A DNA stretch of 64,000 nucleotides from Tetraselmis striata (GCA_006384855.1 VCJN01003147.1:1-64000); one strand, 5' to 3'. Positions 32,891-45,200 are shown, counted from the first letter of the stretch. Notes: generated from the sequence alone by a model not told the origin. Translations and numbers: made by a program.

Positions 32891-35637
32891 AAGCGGCCCG
32901 CATCCCGCATAAGGCGGGATGGATGAGTGATGCGCACACGGTTCAGAGTCCGGGCCACGCGAGCACGTGTGTGTGTGGGTGATCCTCGGACGTGCTGTGC
33001 AGCTTCAGCAACGGGATGGGAGACGAATCTGCGCCGTCTGATGAGGCAGCGAGCACGCTCTCGAGCGGCCACCAAGCTCAGGACCCCGAGGAAATCTCTT
33101 GCGAGCAAGGCCTCCTGGTGAGCCCGGGTGATGCACCGAGTGCCCCGCGATGAGAGGGCACCCCGGTCCGCAGCCAAGCATGCGATACCACGCACTGTGC
33201 GGTGCACCCCCTTGCTCACCTCACCCACTGTGCCGAAGACCATGCCCGTGTACTCCGACATATCCAGGATGTCTCGAAGAGGACCCTTGTGTCCGGGCTC
33301 TGTGTTGTGCCACGCCGCGTCCCGCGCAGCCAACCCCCGTTGTATGTCGCCCAACAGGGAGCGCTCAAACCGATCCACAGCTGTGGCCCGGGGCACTGAA
33401 GTGTACTTGACCCCGTACCGCATAGTCTTGAACTCTAGCAGCGTGGACTTCAAGCTCCGGGGATCATAGCTCCCGGTCACGACGTTGAACGCCGGAAGGG
33501 AGAGCTCTGCGTCCGGCACTAGGTCCTTGAGTTCATCCCGGGGTACGGTGTTGCCGAGAGGCACTGCCTGCTGGAACAAGTCATCCACCTCCCGCCGTAC
33601 CGCGATACCTAGGTCGTGAACACAGTGATCGCGGAAGGCATCTGCGATAGCGTCGTGCTGTACACGCCAGTGAGCGTCTCCAGGCGCCGGGAGGTTCATG
33701 AGCGCGTCGCCGTATAGATCAACAATGACGGGGTTGTGCTCCGTCGAGGGCAGAATAATCTGGCACCCAACCACCGGGGCCAAGCACGGGCTAGGCAGAA
33801 AGAAGTACCCGGCAGCGACCTCCCGCAGCTCATGCGGAGTCATGGCTGTCCGTGCGGTGGGGATGGCCACTGTCCACATGCCTGACGCCGCGTCGAGCTG
33901 GTTGAACAAGATCCGTTCCCTACATGTGGCAGGGAGAGCGCACACCTCATTTCGAAGCCGAGAGTTGTTGGCCTGGTCTAGAAATGCCGTCAGCTCCTTT
34001 TGCGAGCCCGACGCAGCCTCCACTTCCCGCTCCATCTGGCGTGCATCTGCGTCGCCGAGATGGCCAGCAGTAGCCGTTTGGAGGCGGCCCCACGCCTCGC
34101 GCATCTCCGCGGCGTAGCTGTCCGACCCATGAGCATCGTTGAGGAAGTGGTCATACTGGCGGGCGGAAGAATTTGCGTTGAAGCTGCCTCGGCCAAGTAC
34201 GGACCCGAGCTGTGGGTCGAAGAAACCAGGGGTGGGGGTGTTGGTGCCGGAGTTCTTAGTCAGGAACCTTGGGAGGATGGCGTTCATGCAGCCGATGAAG
34301 GCGGCATCACGAACGGTAGCCATGCGGCGGATGCCAGCTCCCTTCAATCGAGTGGGGAGGTGAAGCCTGCTGCGCGCCCTGGCCACTGCATCCTCGCTCA
34401 AGGTAGCCACCTCCGCTGCCATGGGGTCGGGGTCGTGCAAAAGCTCCGCCAAGAAATCGGTGACCACCGGATTGGTGTCGGTGCCGTACGTGGAGGGATC
34501 AAAAGAGACCCCTAGCACCCGTTCGACCGCCGCGAGGATGGTGGCATCCACCGCCTCCGCAAAGGCCTCCACCTCGGACGGAAGACAATTGCGGAGCCAA
34601 TACCCCGCCTTGTGTTGCATGCAATGCTTGAGCAGGGCCCATGCGTGGTGATGCAAGGCGTGGGTGTACCGACGGCTGGGCTTGGCAGACAGAAGCTTGC
34701 TCAGGCTAGCGTCCACCTCCTCTCGTAGCTCCTCCGCCTTGCCGCGCATGTACGCCTGCACATACTCTGGCGATCCGAGCGGCACGTTGAGGACCGCGAT
34801 GCCGTGATGGCCATCTAGCTCTGGCCACTCGATGTCGGCCGGAGCCTCACGCCGCGCCGCCTCCATGTCTGCGATGTACGCCTGCATCTTGTCGAAGCGC
34901 ACCTCGAGCCCCACGGACGCCTTGATGGACGTGCGGAAGGCGTGAAGAGCCGGCCAAACGTGCTCCGGAAGGCCCACCAAAATTCCATCGTCGGCGTTGA
35001 AGCGCGCCGCCCCGTCATTGACCTCCAACGTGGTATCACACTGCTGCACCTCGGGGTGAATCGCGACGCAAAAGGAAGTCGTGGCCAAAGGTGCGCCCTG
35101 TTGCACGCCGTCCTCCGACCGCAGAGGGGCGGACCGGTCGTCCACGACCAGATACGAGTCCGTGGAGAGGGAGGCTAGGAGCGCAGGGATGACAGGGTGT
35201 AGTGGAGAGCAATCGATGTGGCGCTGGATGATGGTGCGGCGCCATGCTTCGTTGTAAGCGTTGCGAAGGTCGGTGTGGACGATGACGGCACGTGGGCCAA
35301 GCTTCTCGGCGATGAGCCGGACGCCGTGGATGAGCACAGAGTCGCCCGCGGGAATGCCAACGCCGAGCTGAGATGGAGCGAGCACCGACACGTATGCCTC
35401 CTTCATGTTGTCAACCACTGCCCGCTCCGCTGCGCGCCGCTCCGCCTCCCCGACTGCCACAGGCCGCACGTCCGGGGCCCTCCCCTCGCCTAGCTTCTTG
35501 ACAGGTGCCACGAGCCTAGCAGAGGCGAAGAGCCGGTTGAACCACCCGGGCAGGCGACCTTGGAGATACATGGAGGCAACCTCCGACATGGCGCGGACTG
35601 CCGCGGGCCCGGACGCCGGGGCGTATTCGCCCACCAA
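32887..35637 (-). CDS. LINE-like reverse transcriptase with probable C-terminal restriction-type endonuclease
   Basis: One uninterrupted frame of about 916 codons. Reverse-transcriptase motifs in order: RPVAVGE (residues 58-64), VHTDLRNAYNE (about 120-130, first catalytic Asp), GVQQGAPLATT (177-187) and FNADDGILVG (213-222, catalytic Asp pair). Near residue 733 LLEFKTMRYG follows a PDAELSLPAF stretch, the layout of a PD-(D/E)XK nuclease, as expected for LINEs with a restriction-like endonuclease. The frame is preceded by a stop at about 35660 and the first codon is not clearly ATG, so the 5' part is missing or spliced. No zinc-finger N-terminus is seen. A single clean frame this long suggests a young copy. 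Confidence 0.75.
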   Translation of the reverse strand: MVGEYAPASGPAAVRAMSEVASMYLQGRLPGWFNRLFASARLVAPVKKLGEGRAPDVRPVAVGEAERRAAERAVVDNMKEAYVSVLAPSQLGVGIPAGDSVLIHGVRLIAEKLGPRAVIVHTDLRNAYNEAWRRTIIQRHIDCSPLHPVIPALLASLSTDSYLVVDDRSAPLRSEDGVQQGAPLATTSFCVAIHPEVQQCDTTLEVNDGAARFNADDGILVGLPEHVWPALHAFRTSIKASVGLEVRFDKMQAYIADMEAARREAPADIEWPELDGHHGIAVLNVPLGSPEYVQAYMRGKAEELREEVDASLSKLLSAKPSRRYTHALHHHAWALLKHCMQHKAGYWLRNCLPSEVEAFAEAVDATILAAVERVLGVSFDPSTYGTDTNPVVTDFLAELLHDPDPMAAEVATLSEDAVARARSRLHLPTRLKGAGIRRMATVRDAAFIGCMNAILPRFLTKNSGTNTPTPGFFDPQLGSVLGRGSFNANSSARQYDHFLNDAHGSDSYAAEMREAWGRLQTATAGHLGDADARQMEREVEAASGSQKELTAFLDQANNSRLRNEVCALPATCRERILFNQLDAASGMWTVAIPTARTAMTPHELREVAAGYFFLPSPCLAPVVGCQIILPSTEHNPVIVDLYGDALMNLPAPGDAHWRVQHDAIADAFRDHCVHDLGIAVRREVDDLFQQAVPLGNTVPRDELKDLVPDAELSLPAFNVVTGSYDPRSLKSTLLEFKTMRYGVKYTSVPRATAVDRFERSLLGDIQRGLAARDAAWHNTEPGHKGPLRDILDMSEYTGMVFGTVGEVSKGVHRTVRGIACLAADRGALSSRGTRCITRAHQEALLARDFLGVLSLVAARERARCLIRRRRFVSHPVAEAAQHVRGSPTHTRARVARTLNRVRITHPSRLMRDAGRF

Positions 35638-35796
35638 GCAGCGGAGATACTCGTTGCGCTACCTGTACCCGTACCGTGCTGTCAGTCGCCACTCGCCAGT
35701 AGTTATTGGCCGTGAAGCGGTAGGTGGCATTGGCCGAGTCAGGAGCTGCGCGATGGCATGTCGTTCGGTGCTGCTGGTAACTCCAAAAAGCCATCG

Positions 35797-35880
35797 TATA
35801 GTCGGCCTTTTCCTTCCCCAGTACTTTGCGTGCATTCTCTGGACGCTCTCCCTGTAACCAAAAAGACAACTATAGTCGGC
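35797..35880 (-). repeat. Short dispersed 34-base core between local direct repeats, copy A
   Basis: TATAGTCGGC occurs at 35797-35806 and 35871-35880. Between them lies a 64-base insert that contains a core (GCATTCTCYGGACGCTCTCC and onward to AAAAAG) also found at 53170-53226 and 57160-57196. The repeats at the sides differ at each locus. Confidence 0.6.
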
Positions 35881-36939
35881 ACGTGGTGAGGAGGCGTAGG
35901 AGTTTATTATGTAAATCATATTGTCAAACCAAGAGCTTTACAGCGTGTACCTGTGCCAGCTGGAAGCTTGGACAACATGCCAAAAGGAGGGCTAACACTG
36001 CAGTGCGGTGTGGACGGTTAGGGCAACTTCACAAACGTACGTTACAAACGCAAAATAATTCCCCCTGAAAGTTTATTTAAACCGTTTTACGTCAGTGCTT
36101 TCTCAACATTGATTATATCGGCATGCATCTCTCTCGTTCCTTGCATTGATGCCAGCTTGTTGACAGTGTTGACTGCTTTAACCCGCCCTTGCCGCCAGAT
36201 TACCCGCGACACAGGTCGCCATTGCTGCTCTGAGTAGTTTATTGTGCCGGCCGCTATGGACCCTAACCGGCAGCAACCGCACCTTTGCGTATCGGCTCCT
36301 TAACGATAAGTATGATGTGCTCCCTATAATAAGTTGTATGATGTGCTCCCTATAATAAGTTGGATGTGCTCGTGTATGCTTTAGGGTACGGTGGTTTCGG
36401 CTGGGTGGATTCATGGGTCGTTCGGCTGAGGGTGGATTTGTGAAGGAGCTGGAGGGTTGACGAGGGGCAATAAGCCACAGCATGGTTCCCATGCCCCACA
36501 ATTCACATAATTTAACGCAACTACTGGTACAAGCAAGGCAGGAAATTTCTGATGCACCCCTCCACATAGAAAGTTCCAGCCCACTTTTCACCAAATCTGA
36601 GTTTATGAATAGATGGACAGCTGAAAATAGGGTTTATGACTTGAAACCCTAGAATATTGCACATTTATATATAGCCTTTATCATCACAGAGTTTGACCGT
36701 TCCATATTGCGCTAACAACTGCGCCGCACGAGTGGTCGTCATGGCGCCGCATGGGGCGTTACAAGTACCTCCACAACACTGGGCAGCGGAGTTGTTTTAG
36801 TGCCTCACACGCGCCCCCGCGCATGCACATCACATGGCATGCTGGTGGGACTATGGCCATGGACGGTCGAGGAAACATATTAGCAAAGGGGCTACGACTT
36901 TGTTAGGCACGGTGGGGGCATGCACGCGCGAGCCACTGC
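35881..36939. other. Intergenic, no gene recognised
   Basis: No supportable frame. A 26-base unit, GTATGATGTGCTCCCTATAA and six more bases, is repeated exactly at 36310-36335 and 36336-36361 with a partial third copy. Confidence 0.5.
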
Positions 36940-37086
36940 AACACGGATTGTTTCGGCACTTTGCTTGATGACTATAATGGAGCGTCGCCTACCTAGGGCT
37001 TTTCGTAACTAGATCGCCGCCTAAACTACGGCCGTCGTAAAGACGCTTCCACTAGTGCCAGTCATGCTGTCCCGGGGGCAAAGACA
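36940..37086 (+). mobile_element. LINE 3' tail, second copy
   Basis: This matches the tail at 27510-27660: GATTGTTTCGGCA, TTTGCTTGATGACTA, GGAGCGTCGCCTACC, CGGCCGTCGTA and GTCCCGGGGGC occur in the same order. Only the 3' end is present, as usual for truncated LINE insertions. Confidence 0.7.
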
Positions 37087-38079
37087 CATTACGGTGTGTG
37101 CGCTGATACCATCGCATCTGCAATCACCGACGTGTATTACCCTTGTCAAGCACCCTTGCAAGACACGCGGATATTCATAGCGTTGCATGGATTGCTCACA
37201 AACTTCTAAATCATACTTCACTGATTACACGCGAAGCGTAGCCTATTCAAAATCAGTCTATTGCGGGCATCCGGGCACGTTAAGATACGTTTCGGAGCTT
37301 CGATCTACAAACGTAGAAAAAGGGTCAAAACGTTACGTTCACTGCAACATATGGCCTGCAACATCATGGGCGTAAAACTTCACGGCACGTCCGTCTCAAT
37401 ATCCAAGGCCCCGTGGCGTGACAGTCTCAGAGCAGGGTGTACTCGCACACGGACCACTCATAATTGGCACATGTCCATGCCCTTGAGTCATGCCCGATCC
37501 CCCAGTTTACAGTGAACAGTATATTTCCACCAAAATCGATGCATTCTAGCGCAAGCCATTATTATAGTGCCGCCCACTAGCTAGGCTCGGGGTGACGTGC
37601 GATGGGCGGCATGTAGTCACGCATTACCATAGGAAAGCTTCGCCCTACGGCGGGAGGCCGCGAGAACCTTCTCATGCGCGCGCGAGCGACGATTTCAACA
37701 TCTTTTTTCATGTCAGTGATTTTTATTGTAACCTAGCGGAATCCGTACATAGGGCTTGTCCCATACCCGAACAACCTAGTATCACTGCCCTGAACGCATG
37801 GTGGAAAGGTATCATACCAAGGGTGGTATGGTATGAGTTTGGGGGCACATTTGTGTCCCATGGCTATACATGCACATGGATGGCGCAATACATGGTTTTA
37901 TTTGAAGCAAGTAGGGCTACTCGCTCCGCTAATTTTGCTTGTGTGCAAGTGCTGATGGGAACGGCTACAATACCAACAATGTGCCCACTAGGTTACCTAA
38001 GATATCTGTAATACCTACTAGAGTACCTACGATACCTACCACATATGCCTACTAGGCTACCTATGATACATGCAATGCA
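37087..38079. other. Intergenic, no gene recognised
   Basis: Only short frames without family resemblance. The last part, from about 37975, grades into the CTACGATACCTAC minisatellite. Confidence 0.45.
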
Positions 38080-38760
38080 TACTCGGCTACCTACCTACAA
38101 TACCTACAGCAAACATACTCGGCTATCTAATACGATACTCACAATATATGCTAGGTTACCTACGATACCACAATGCCTACTGGCTTAGCTGCGATACCTT
38201 CTAGGTTACCGACGATGCCTACTACACGTATTAGGAGGCTACCTACGATCCCTACAGTTCTTACTAGGTTACCTACGATTTCTACAATATATGTACTATG
38301 TTACCTACGATACCTAGTAGGTTGCCTGCGATATCTACAATACCTACTAGGTTACATATGATATCCCAAATTATTTCTAGGTGATCTACGACACCTACTA
38401 GGTGACCTACGACACCTATGCTCCATAATACAAGTAGTGAGAAAGTTCATGATATCGGGGCAAGATCAGCCTGGCATGCATGGGGCTGTACTCAACTACT
38501 TATCAATGGCCTTAATAAAGTAATACAAATACATGTTCATGGTATTGGATCGATTCTTGGTTCTGTCATTTCATGGCAATCTCGTCCAGGCCCGTGTACC
38601 ATGTTTACCCGGTTGACGCATTAGCCCTTCGGGGTGCGAATGAGGCAACGGTCCAATGGCTATGCCAGACCTACGGCTGCAATGGGCGAACGAGGTGAAG
38701 TGATGAGGCGGCTTCGGCCGACTCGGGCGAACTGTACTTTCACTTTTAATTTTGGTGCAG
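37975..38760 (+). repeat. Long direct repeat, left copy, with CTACGATACC minisatellite
   Basis: From about 38080 to 38760 this matches 44200-44783 plus 45077-45200 in the same orientation. The first 330 bases are an irregular minisatellite of about 20-base units (ACCTACGATACCTACTAGGT). The rest is unique-looking sequence that includes GAGGCGGCTTCGGCCGA. It abuts the downstream end of the tyrosine-recombinase element. Confidence 0.75.
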
Positions 38761-38779
38761 TATGACCTTGCCAGTGCTA

Positions 38780-41700
38780 GATGGGCAGGGCAAGCTACGG
38801 ACAGTGAGAGTGGAAAGCTGCGGGCGAACAGTGCCTCGCGCCCGGTTTACGCTGAACGGAGGACGGCCTAGGAGAAGGCCAAGTCAGCGGCACGGAATGG
38901 GAGCTCATAGCGCATGTTGGTGTTGGAGGGCAAGCCACATGCAATACTAGTGGTAGGACATGGGCTTGGGCAGGGAACGGGCAGCCCACGGACCGTGCAA
39001 GTGGATGATGTGCGCATCGAAGGCGGGAACACCGGAGCGGCCGAGGCTTCGCGCGGAGGGTGCGCCTCGCGCCATACCATCAGGAGCGTTCCGGGAAAGA
39101 CGCCAATCGGGATGATGAGCTGACCACGACGGACCTGGTTAGTTGTGCGTTACGCGATGTAGACGACCACGCCGTCGGCGTGTTCCTCCATGCGAGCCCA
39201 CGTGACGAGGACAAGGGCCTTCTCAGCGCGCATGGCGCCAAGCAGGCACAACGCAAGGATGAGGCCGACCACGCAACGGCACGGCGGCTCGGATGCGACC
39301 GCAATAGCCAGTAAAAATCGCGGACCTGAGACCACGTGAACGCGGTCTTCTGGCTGCGGCGGGGAGCCAAGACGATCGAACGAGTAGCTGCCTTACGTAC
39401 CAAACAGTGGACGGAACCGTACGTGGGGGAGGGATGAAGATGATTCGCGTGCATATTATTAATCGCCGCCGACGGAGGCCGTTTTCACCATGTTGTACGC
39501 TTGTCTGCACTCGGCACGGAATTGCAGGTACATGGCCACCGCCATCGCGGTAGCCCGCGGCTGATAAAGGGGTGGGGTGCGGCCACCGCACCACTTGACC
39601 CAGTCGTTCCATGAGTAGGCGTAGCTGGTGCGGGTGGAGTCCGCGAAAGCGCCCATAGCGGCGGAATGGACGTCCGAGTACAAGGCAGAGCCCGCAGTGT
39701 CCGGGGCCGCGACCGGCCAAGCGGGCCAATCGGAGGACCCGGCCGCGATGGCCGGCGGGCCCTCCGTAAAGACGCGTCCGGGGCGTGAAAACGCGCGCAT
39801 GCAGGTAGGGTACCCAGGTGCCACTAGTGAGGGACAAGTTCGACAACCCGGCCAGCGCCATTCTGGCGGTGGCCACGACGCCCCGCTTAGAAGAAGCGGG
39901 CAATGATGCGCTGCGCCCGCGGAAGGGGGCGAGCTCCAGGCCGGAATTCGACGCGTAGCGCGGGGACGCGCCACTGGGGGGCGGCGTCGGCGACGTGATT
40001 GCCCGAAGCCTCGCCAGTAGGGAGGAAGAGGCAACCCCATGCCGCCATGGGGTAGGGCCAACGCGTCAGTCGCAAATTCGGCGACGGTGGCGGCCATCGG
40101 GGGCCACCACCGGCCACCAATGGCGGCCCCTCCAAGCCGGGATCGCAAATGTAGCGACCGCATGGTCGTCCATTCATTTACGCAAATTTTGCCGATGAGG
40201 GAGAAAAGTGGGTTACTCCAATTATTGTCACGAAACCAATCGGACAGGAAAGACTCGACACCATCCGTACCGGGACACAAAAAAGCAGGAATAAAAATGC
40301 GCGCACATGAGGTTGAGGTGGGTCGCGAACCGGTCGACCGAGTGAGGGCCCAGCGTTGGTCCAAAACCCTTAAAATCTAGGGTTCATCATCTCGTCGTTG
40401 GCGTCGCTGTACTTCGAAATATCGTCGGCGGCCGTGTTTTCGATATGGGGGACCCATTATTGTAAGAGCAGAACGAGGCCGTACTCCGCACACTACACGC
40501 GCGCTACCTCCTTGGCGAGGAAGTTTAGGGCCGCTTTCCGCAAACCGTGGTCAACGGTATGGACGACGTTCCGGTTCTTCACCTGAACGGCCTCGCGGCC
40601 CCGAGGGAACCACCGCCCAAATGACCGTAGCGCCATAAAACGGTCCCGCATCTCGCGATGAGTGGATAATTCCATGCGCTCGTGAAGCAAGAAAAAACAC
40701 TGGGCGATCAGCTTGGACGCGTCCAAGGTGACCAAGCCCCAGCGCTTGTCCGAAGCATCGACAGCGAAGCGAAACGCCGGGCCATGCTTAGCCACCGGGA
40801 AATTGGGGCGGAGAAGGAATTCCGTACCGCCATCTGCCAAAAAAGAAATTCATTGCGCACTTCCGCCGACAACCGTGCCCGGGGAACCCACATACCGCGC
40901 GCACCTACAAGCGGCGGTCTTCGCCGCAGCAGATGAGAGGCGCGCGTGAACAAGCGGGCCGTGCCTTGGACGGCTAGTCCGAAGGACTGGATCTGGCCGG
41001 AGATGGAGGCTAGACGGCGAGCGGTAGCCTAGCCTGCGGACAAGGTGTCCGTGATGTCGGCATGGACGAGGTCCCATCGATCCTGCGGGTCCGTAAAGAC
41101 CCCGTCGTCTAGGTTAACGGCAAACCCTACGTGTTTAAGCTAGAGAGCCGCCTCGTCGAGGACGAACTTATCCTCGTTGATCGCGATCCCCGCGGCGGCG
41201 CAATCAGCGCGCCCGCGGGAGGCAAGCACGTGGAGGCGCGCCCAGTCTCGAAAAAAACAACCCATCATCGAGGTACGCGATCATACGGGTACCGTATTTG
41301 CGCCACCGGAGGACTAAGACGCCCATCGCCTATCTTAGCGAAGACCCGTGGGGGCGTGCGCGTGCCGAAAGGGAGCATTGCGTACACGTATGTAGTACTC
41401 GCCCTTCCACTCAAAATCGCACTACTCCCGGGAGTCGGGGTTGGGTTCGACGTGCTGATAGCCTTGTGTGAGGTCCATAGCCAACACGCCGTCGCCTCAG
41501 CGCGCCAGATCACGTGTAACGACATATCACTGTAACGACTCCATCTTTAACGAAATATCGGCCATATATTCGGTTCGCCCTGATCCAAAATTAAACGTTA
41601 TTTCGACGAGCCGGTCTCGGTAACCACGCCCAGGGGGTTAACGGCATGCGGGCGGTTGAGGATTCTGAGCACGGTGGCGGTGCGTACGAGGTTGCCGGGT

Positions 41701-43900
41701 TCCTTGTAGACCAAGTCCTCGTGGTCGTACACGGAGTGTTGGTTGGGACGTACCGACGAGGGCGCCGGACCGGCCGTGCCCCACTCGATGGAGTAGCCGT
41801 TCCTGACCCGGCCAATCCAAAACCTTCGCGTCACGGCAGGGGTGGCACATCCGCCTCAAGAAGGGTAGGCCGTGTCAAACGCGCCGGGCCATGCCGGACT
41901 GTGGGGCGGGCGCCAGCAGCCTTGGGGCTACATATATAGTACAGCTCAGAAGCAACCGGTATAACCTCGGCGGCGGGAACCGACCCCGAAAAGCGAAAAA
42001 ATGCACCGTTACTAGTATGCCCAGGGTAGCATACATTACTGAGGGCACGGTGGTCGAGCGGTACGAGTACGTGCGGCCTTCGCGGCGGAGAGCGTGCGAC
42101 GCGCGCGCGAGAATACCGAAATTTAATAATCTTACAGGACGAGGTACCGGACAGACAACTGCCGGACGGACTACCGCTGTATGAAAACCAAAGTTTGAAC
42201 TTCAGCCGACAGCCGAGTCGATGACGCTCCACCGAGCGAGCATACCGGGAAAAGCGGGGCGAAACGGCAGGTGCGGCATGCGAGGGATCGGCAACGGTCG
42301 GGGAGGGACCACGTGGGGTCGTTCGAACAAACGAGGGGCGGGAACGCGCCCGACTCGAGGTCGGCGCTCTGTCGTGGTACTGGCGGCGTGGGACGGGTAC
42401 CCCATCGCAAGAGGGCGCAAACTTGACCAAGAAATTGAAAACATTACAAATTTGACTATGTCGCCCGCGTAAGCTTTCAGGCAAGAGGCTTTAGCGTTGG
42501 CAAGGAAAATGTTTGCAGGAAAGGAATTGTTACAGTGTACTAGGGCGTACACGACCTTTATACGGATTGGCTAGCGGCTTGATTGGCAGCCGGTTGCGCG
42601 CATGCGCTAAGCTTCGGAAATGCAATCTTATCTTGGGTTATCGGCCATCGCCGCAGCATTGATATGGTGTTGCCGCGGCATTGCGGGATAAGTGCGGCAT
42701 TACCGATGCGGCATATCGGGTAGGAACGATGATATGGTGCGGCCTCGTAAATATATATGTACAAGCTATCGTATAACATGTACTGGTGGTGTACGAGTAG
42801 AATAAGCAGATGAGTAGCACCGGTACGGGTATGAGTATCCAGGTAAGGTTATGGTGGTAACCCTAACATCCCGGATGTGACCGGGGAAAAGCGCAGTCGC
42901 TAGATAGGGACTCGGCCACATGGGGCGGGGGCTGGACTAGCTACAACTCCATCGCGCGCGGAGTCACTGAGTTACTGTCCGGCAACGCCACTCAAGCGAC
43001 AGTCACGGGAGTAGTGGCCGAGCTGGCCGCACATGTGGCAGTTGCCACGGACGGGGGCATGGGCGGCCATTGGGATGCGAGGGGTTGTTGGTGCCGCCGG
43101 GGTGGGCGGTTGCGGGCGGGGGTCGTGGGGGGGTGGGGGGGGGCGGGCGGATGGTCGGGTTGGTGCGCGGGTCCTTGCATGGGGGCTCGCGCACTTCTGG
43201 CGCACCCGACAAGCGCTTGACGCCCTTCTCGGCGAGCTTGAGGGCCTTAGCCGAGACGGGATCATCCGATGCGTCGTCCGTCAGGGAGGTGTTCACGCGG
43301 TACTACCAAACTAGGCGCGGGTTTGCGTACGTAGGTGTGGGCCACGTGCAATTGCGCCTAGTGGCGGGTCGGAAACTGGAGGTTGGCGACGACGACGTCG
43401 TCATGCTGCGTGGCGAATGAGGACGTAGCGATAACGATTGACTAAACTAGGGTCGGGTCTAGATTATCGAACTCACCTATGACACCGGTTAGACGCTCAA
43501 CGAAACCGCGAACGAGGGGTGAGGGCGCGTAGGGCGTCTACCTCGGCTTGCATGACCGAGGCCGTGTACGTGTGGCGGGCGTAAATGGCGCCGTGAGCGT
43601 CCATCCAAATGTAGGTGGACCTGCTAGCACCTTTCGGTGCCTTGACGGCCTCGACGAACGCCTTGTCGTCCGGACCATGCTTGGCGGGAGCTGCGACAGT
43701 CGTAGCGGCCACTTACGGGAGCAGTAGCGGGCGCTTATTGGGCTGGCTGGCCGGCGGCGTGAACGCATGCGGCGGCTGTCGTGAAGTGCGCATGGACGGC
43801 GGACTTACTTCGTCTTGGCGTCGTGGCTTGCTTGGAATAGCTATAGGCGCGCCTCGGCGTCCACGGGGCGCGAGTCTGGCGCCAGGGCCATGACGGCGTC
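38780..43900 (-). mobile_element. DIRS-like tyrosine-recombinase retroelement, fossil
   Basis: Read on the minus strand, the parts appear in DIRS-like order: a gag-like region with a CCHC knuckle (CHMCGQLGHYSRDC, about 43040-43000); reverse transcriptase from about 41834 (GYSIEW, then NPLGVV); an RNase H segment (FAVDASDKRWG, about 40780); and a tyrosine recombinase whose helical start (FADSTRTSYAYSWNDWVKW) is at about 39630 and whose core (ILALCLLGAMRAEKAL) lies near 39250. The element is broken at several places and looks moderately old. Long direct repeats lie on both sides. Confidence 0.75.
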
Positions 43901-44199
43901 GATCGCCTCGATGGCGGTGGCCGTATCCGCGTTGGCGGCGGCGATGGCGGCCTCGACCTAGCGCATGTGCCAATCGTTGTGTGTGTGTGTGTGGGGGGGG
44001 GGGGTGCGCGAAGAGGAGGCCGGTTTTTTGAAAGTGGGAGAGGGTAGAATTAACAGCGAGCATGCTGAATTACATAGAACTGCGAGATTGGCGAGCAGCT
44101 CAAGGTTGCTAGGGTTAAGTAGTGCCGGTGGGCACGGGTCTAGACTCTAGGCCGCTCTGCTGCACGAAACCGGAATTTCACTTCAGTCTTACGATGAAG

Positions 44200-45200
44200 C
44201 TGCACACCTACAATACCTACAACAAACATACTCGGCTACCTAATACGTTAACTACAATATATGCTAAGTTACCTACGATACCCACAGCAATGACTACTTG
44301 GCTAGCGGCGATACCTTCTATGGTACCGAAGATACCTACTTCACTTTCTATACTATACTACACCTATTAGGCTACCTACGATCCCTATAGTTCATCCTAC
44401 TAGGCTATCTACGATATCTACAATATATGTACTATGTTACCTACGATACCTAGTAGGTTGTCTGCGATACCTACTATACCTACTAGGTTACCTTCGATAC
44501 CCCAACTCTGACTAGGTGATCTACGATACCTACTAGGTGACCTACGCCACCTATGGTCAATAACACAACTAGTAAGGAAGTTCATTCTATCGGGACAAGA
44601 TCGGCTGGGCATGGGGCTGTACTGAACTATTGAGCAATGATGGTCTTTATAAAGTAACACAAATACAAGTTCCTGGTACCGGATCGATTCCCGGCTCATT
44701 TCAGGACAATATCGTCCGGGCCCGTGTCCCGGGTTTACCCGGTTGATGCATTTGTCCTTCGAGGTTCGAATGAGGCAACGGTCCGTCCAGGCTCTTGGAA
44801 ACTTTGTTGCCAGCCAGCCCGCTGAGTTCCGCTATCACCTGTCACGCACGCGGCCGCGGGGGTTGTTGCAGCGAGTCTCAGCTTGGCTGCGTGCATGGTA
44901 CCTTGGGCGGCATTCTCTCTGCCGGAGTGCAGACGGCCAAGTCTTGATGCGTCTGCCCGTGCTCATTCCGCGCCCTCTTCTTGTGCTGCTTCCACCGCGC
45001 AATTGTTGTAGTGGACGTTTTCTGTTGCCTTTTTGGGTGGTTTCCTGATCGCCTTTTGCAGCTAGCTCATGTAACTAATGAGGCAACGGTCTAATGGCTG
45101 TGCCAGACCTACGGCTGCAGTTGGCGCGCGAGGTCAAGTGGTGAGGCGGCTTCGGCCGATGACCTGGGGCGAAATTTACTTTTACTTTTAGGTGCCTGGT
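44200..45200 (+). repeat. Long direct repeat, right copy, interrupted by an insertion
   Basis: This is the same sequence as 38080-38760, including the minisatellite and the GAGGCGGCTTCGGCCGA part, but split by a 293-base insertion at 44784-45076. Confidence 0.8.
44784..45076 (+). mobile_element. 293-base insertion with 15-base target duplication
   Basis: AATGAGGCAACGGTC occurs at 44769-44783 and again at 45077-45091. The left copy of the long repeat, near 38640, has the motif once with nothing inserted. The insert carries an open frame ending FLLPFWVVS and a non-coding end CTAGCTCATGTAACT. It fits a 5'-truncated LINE end, though no domain identifies it. Confidence 0.75.
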
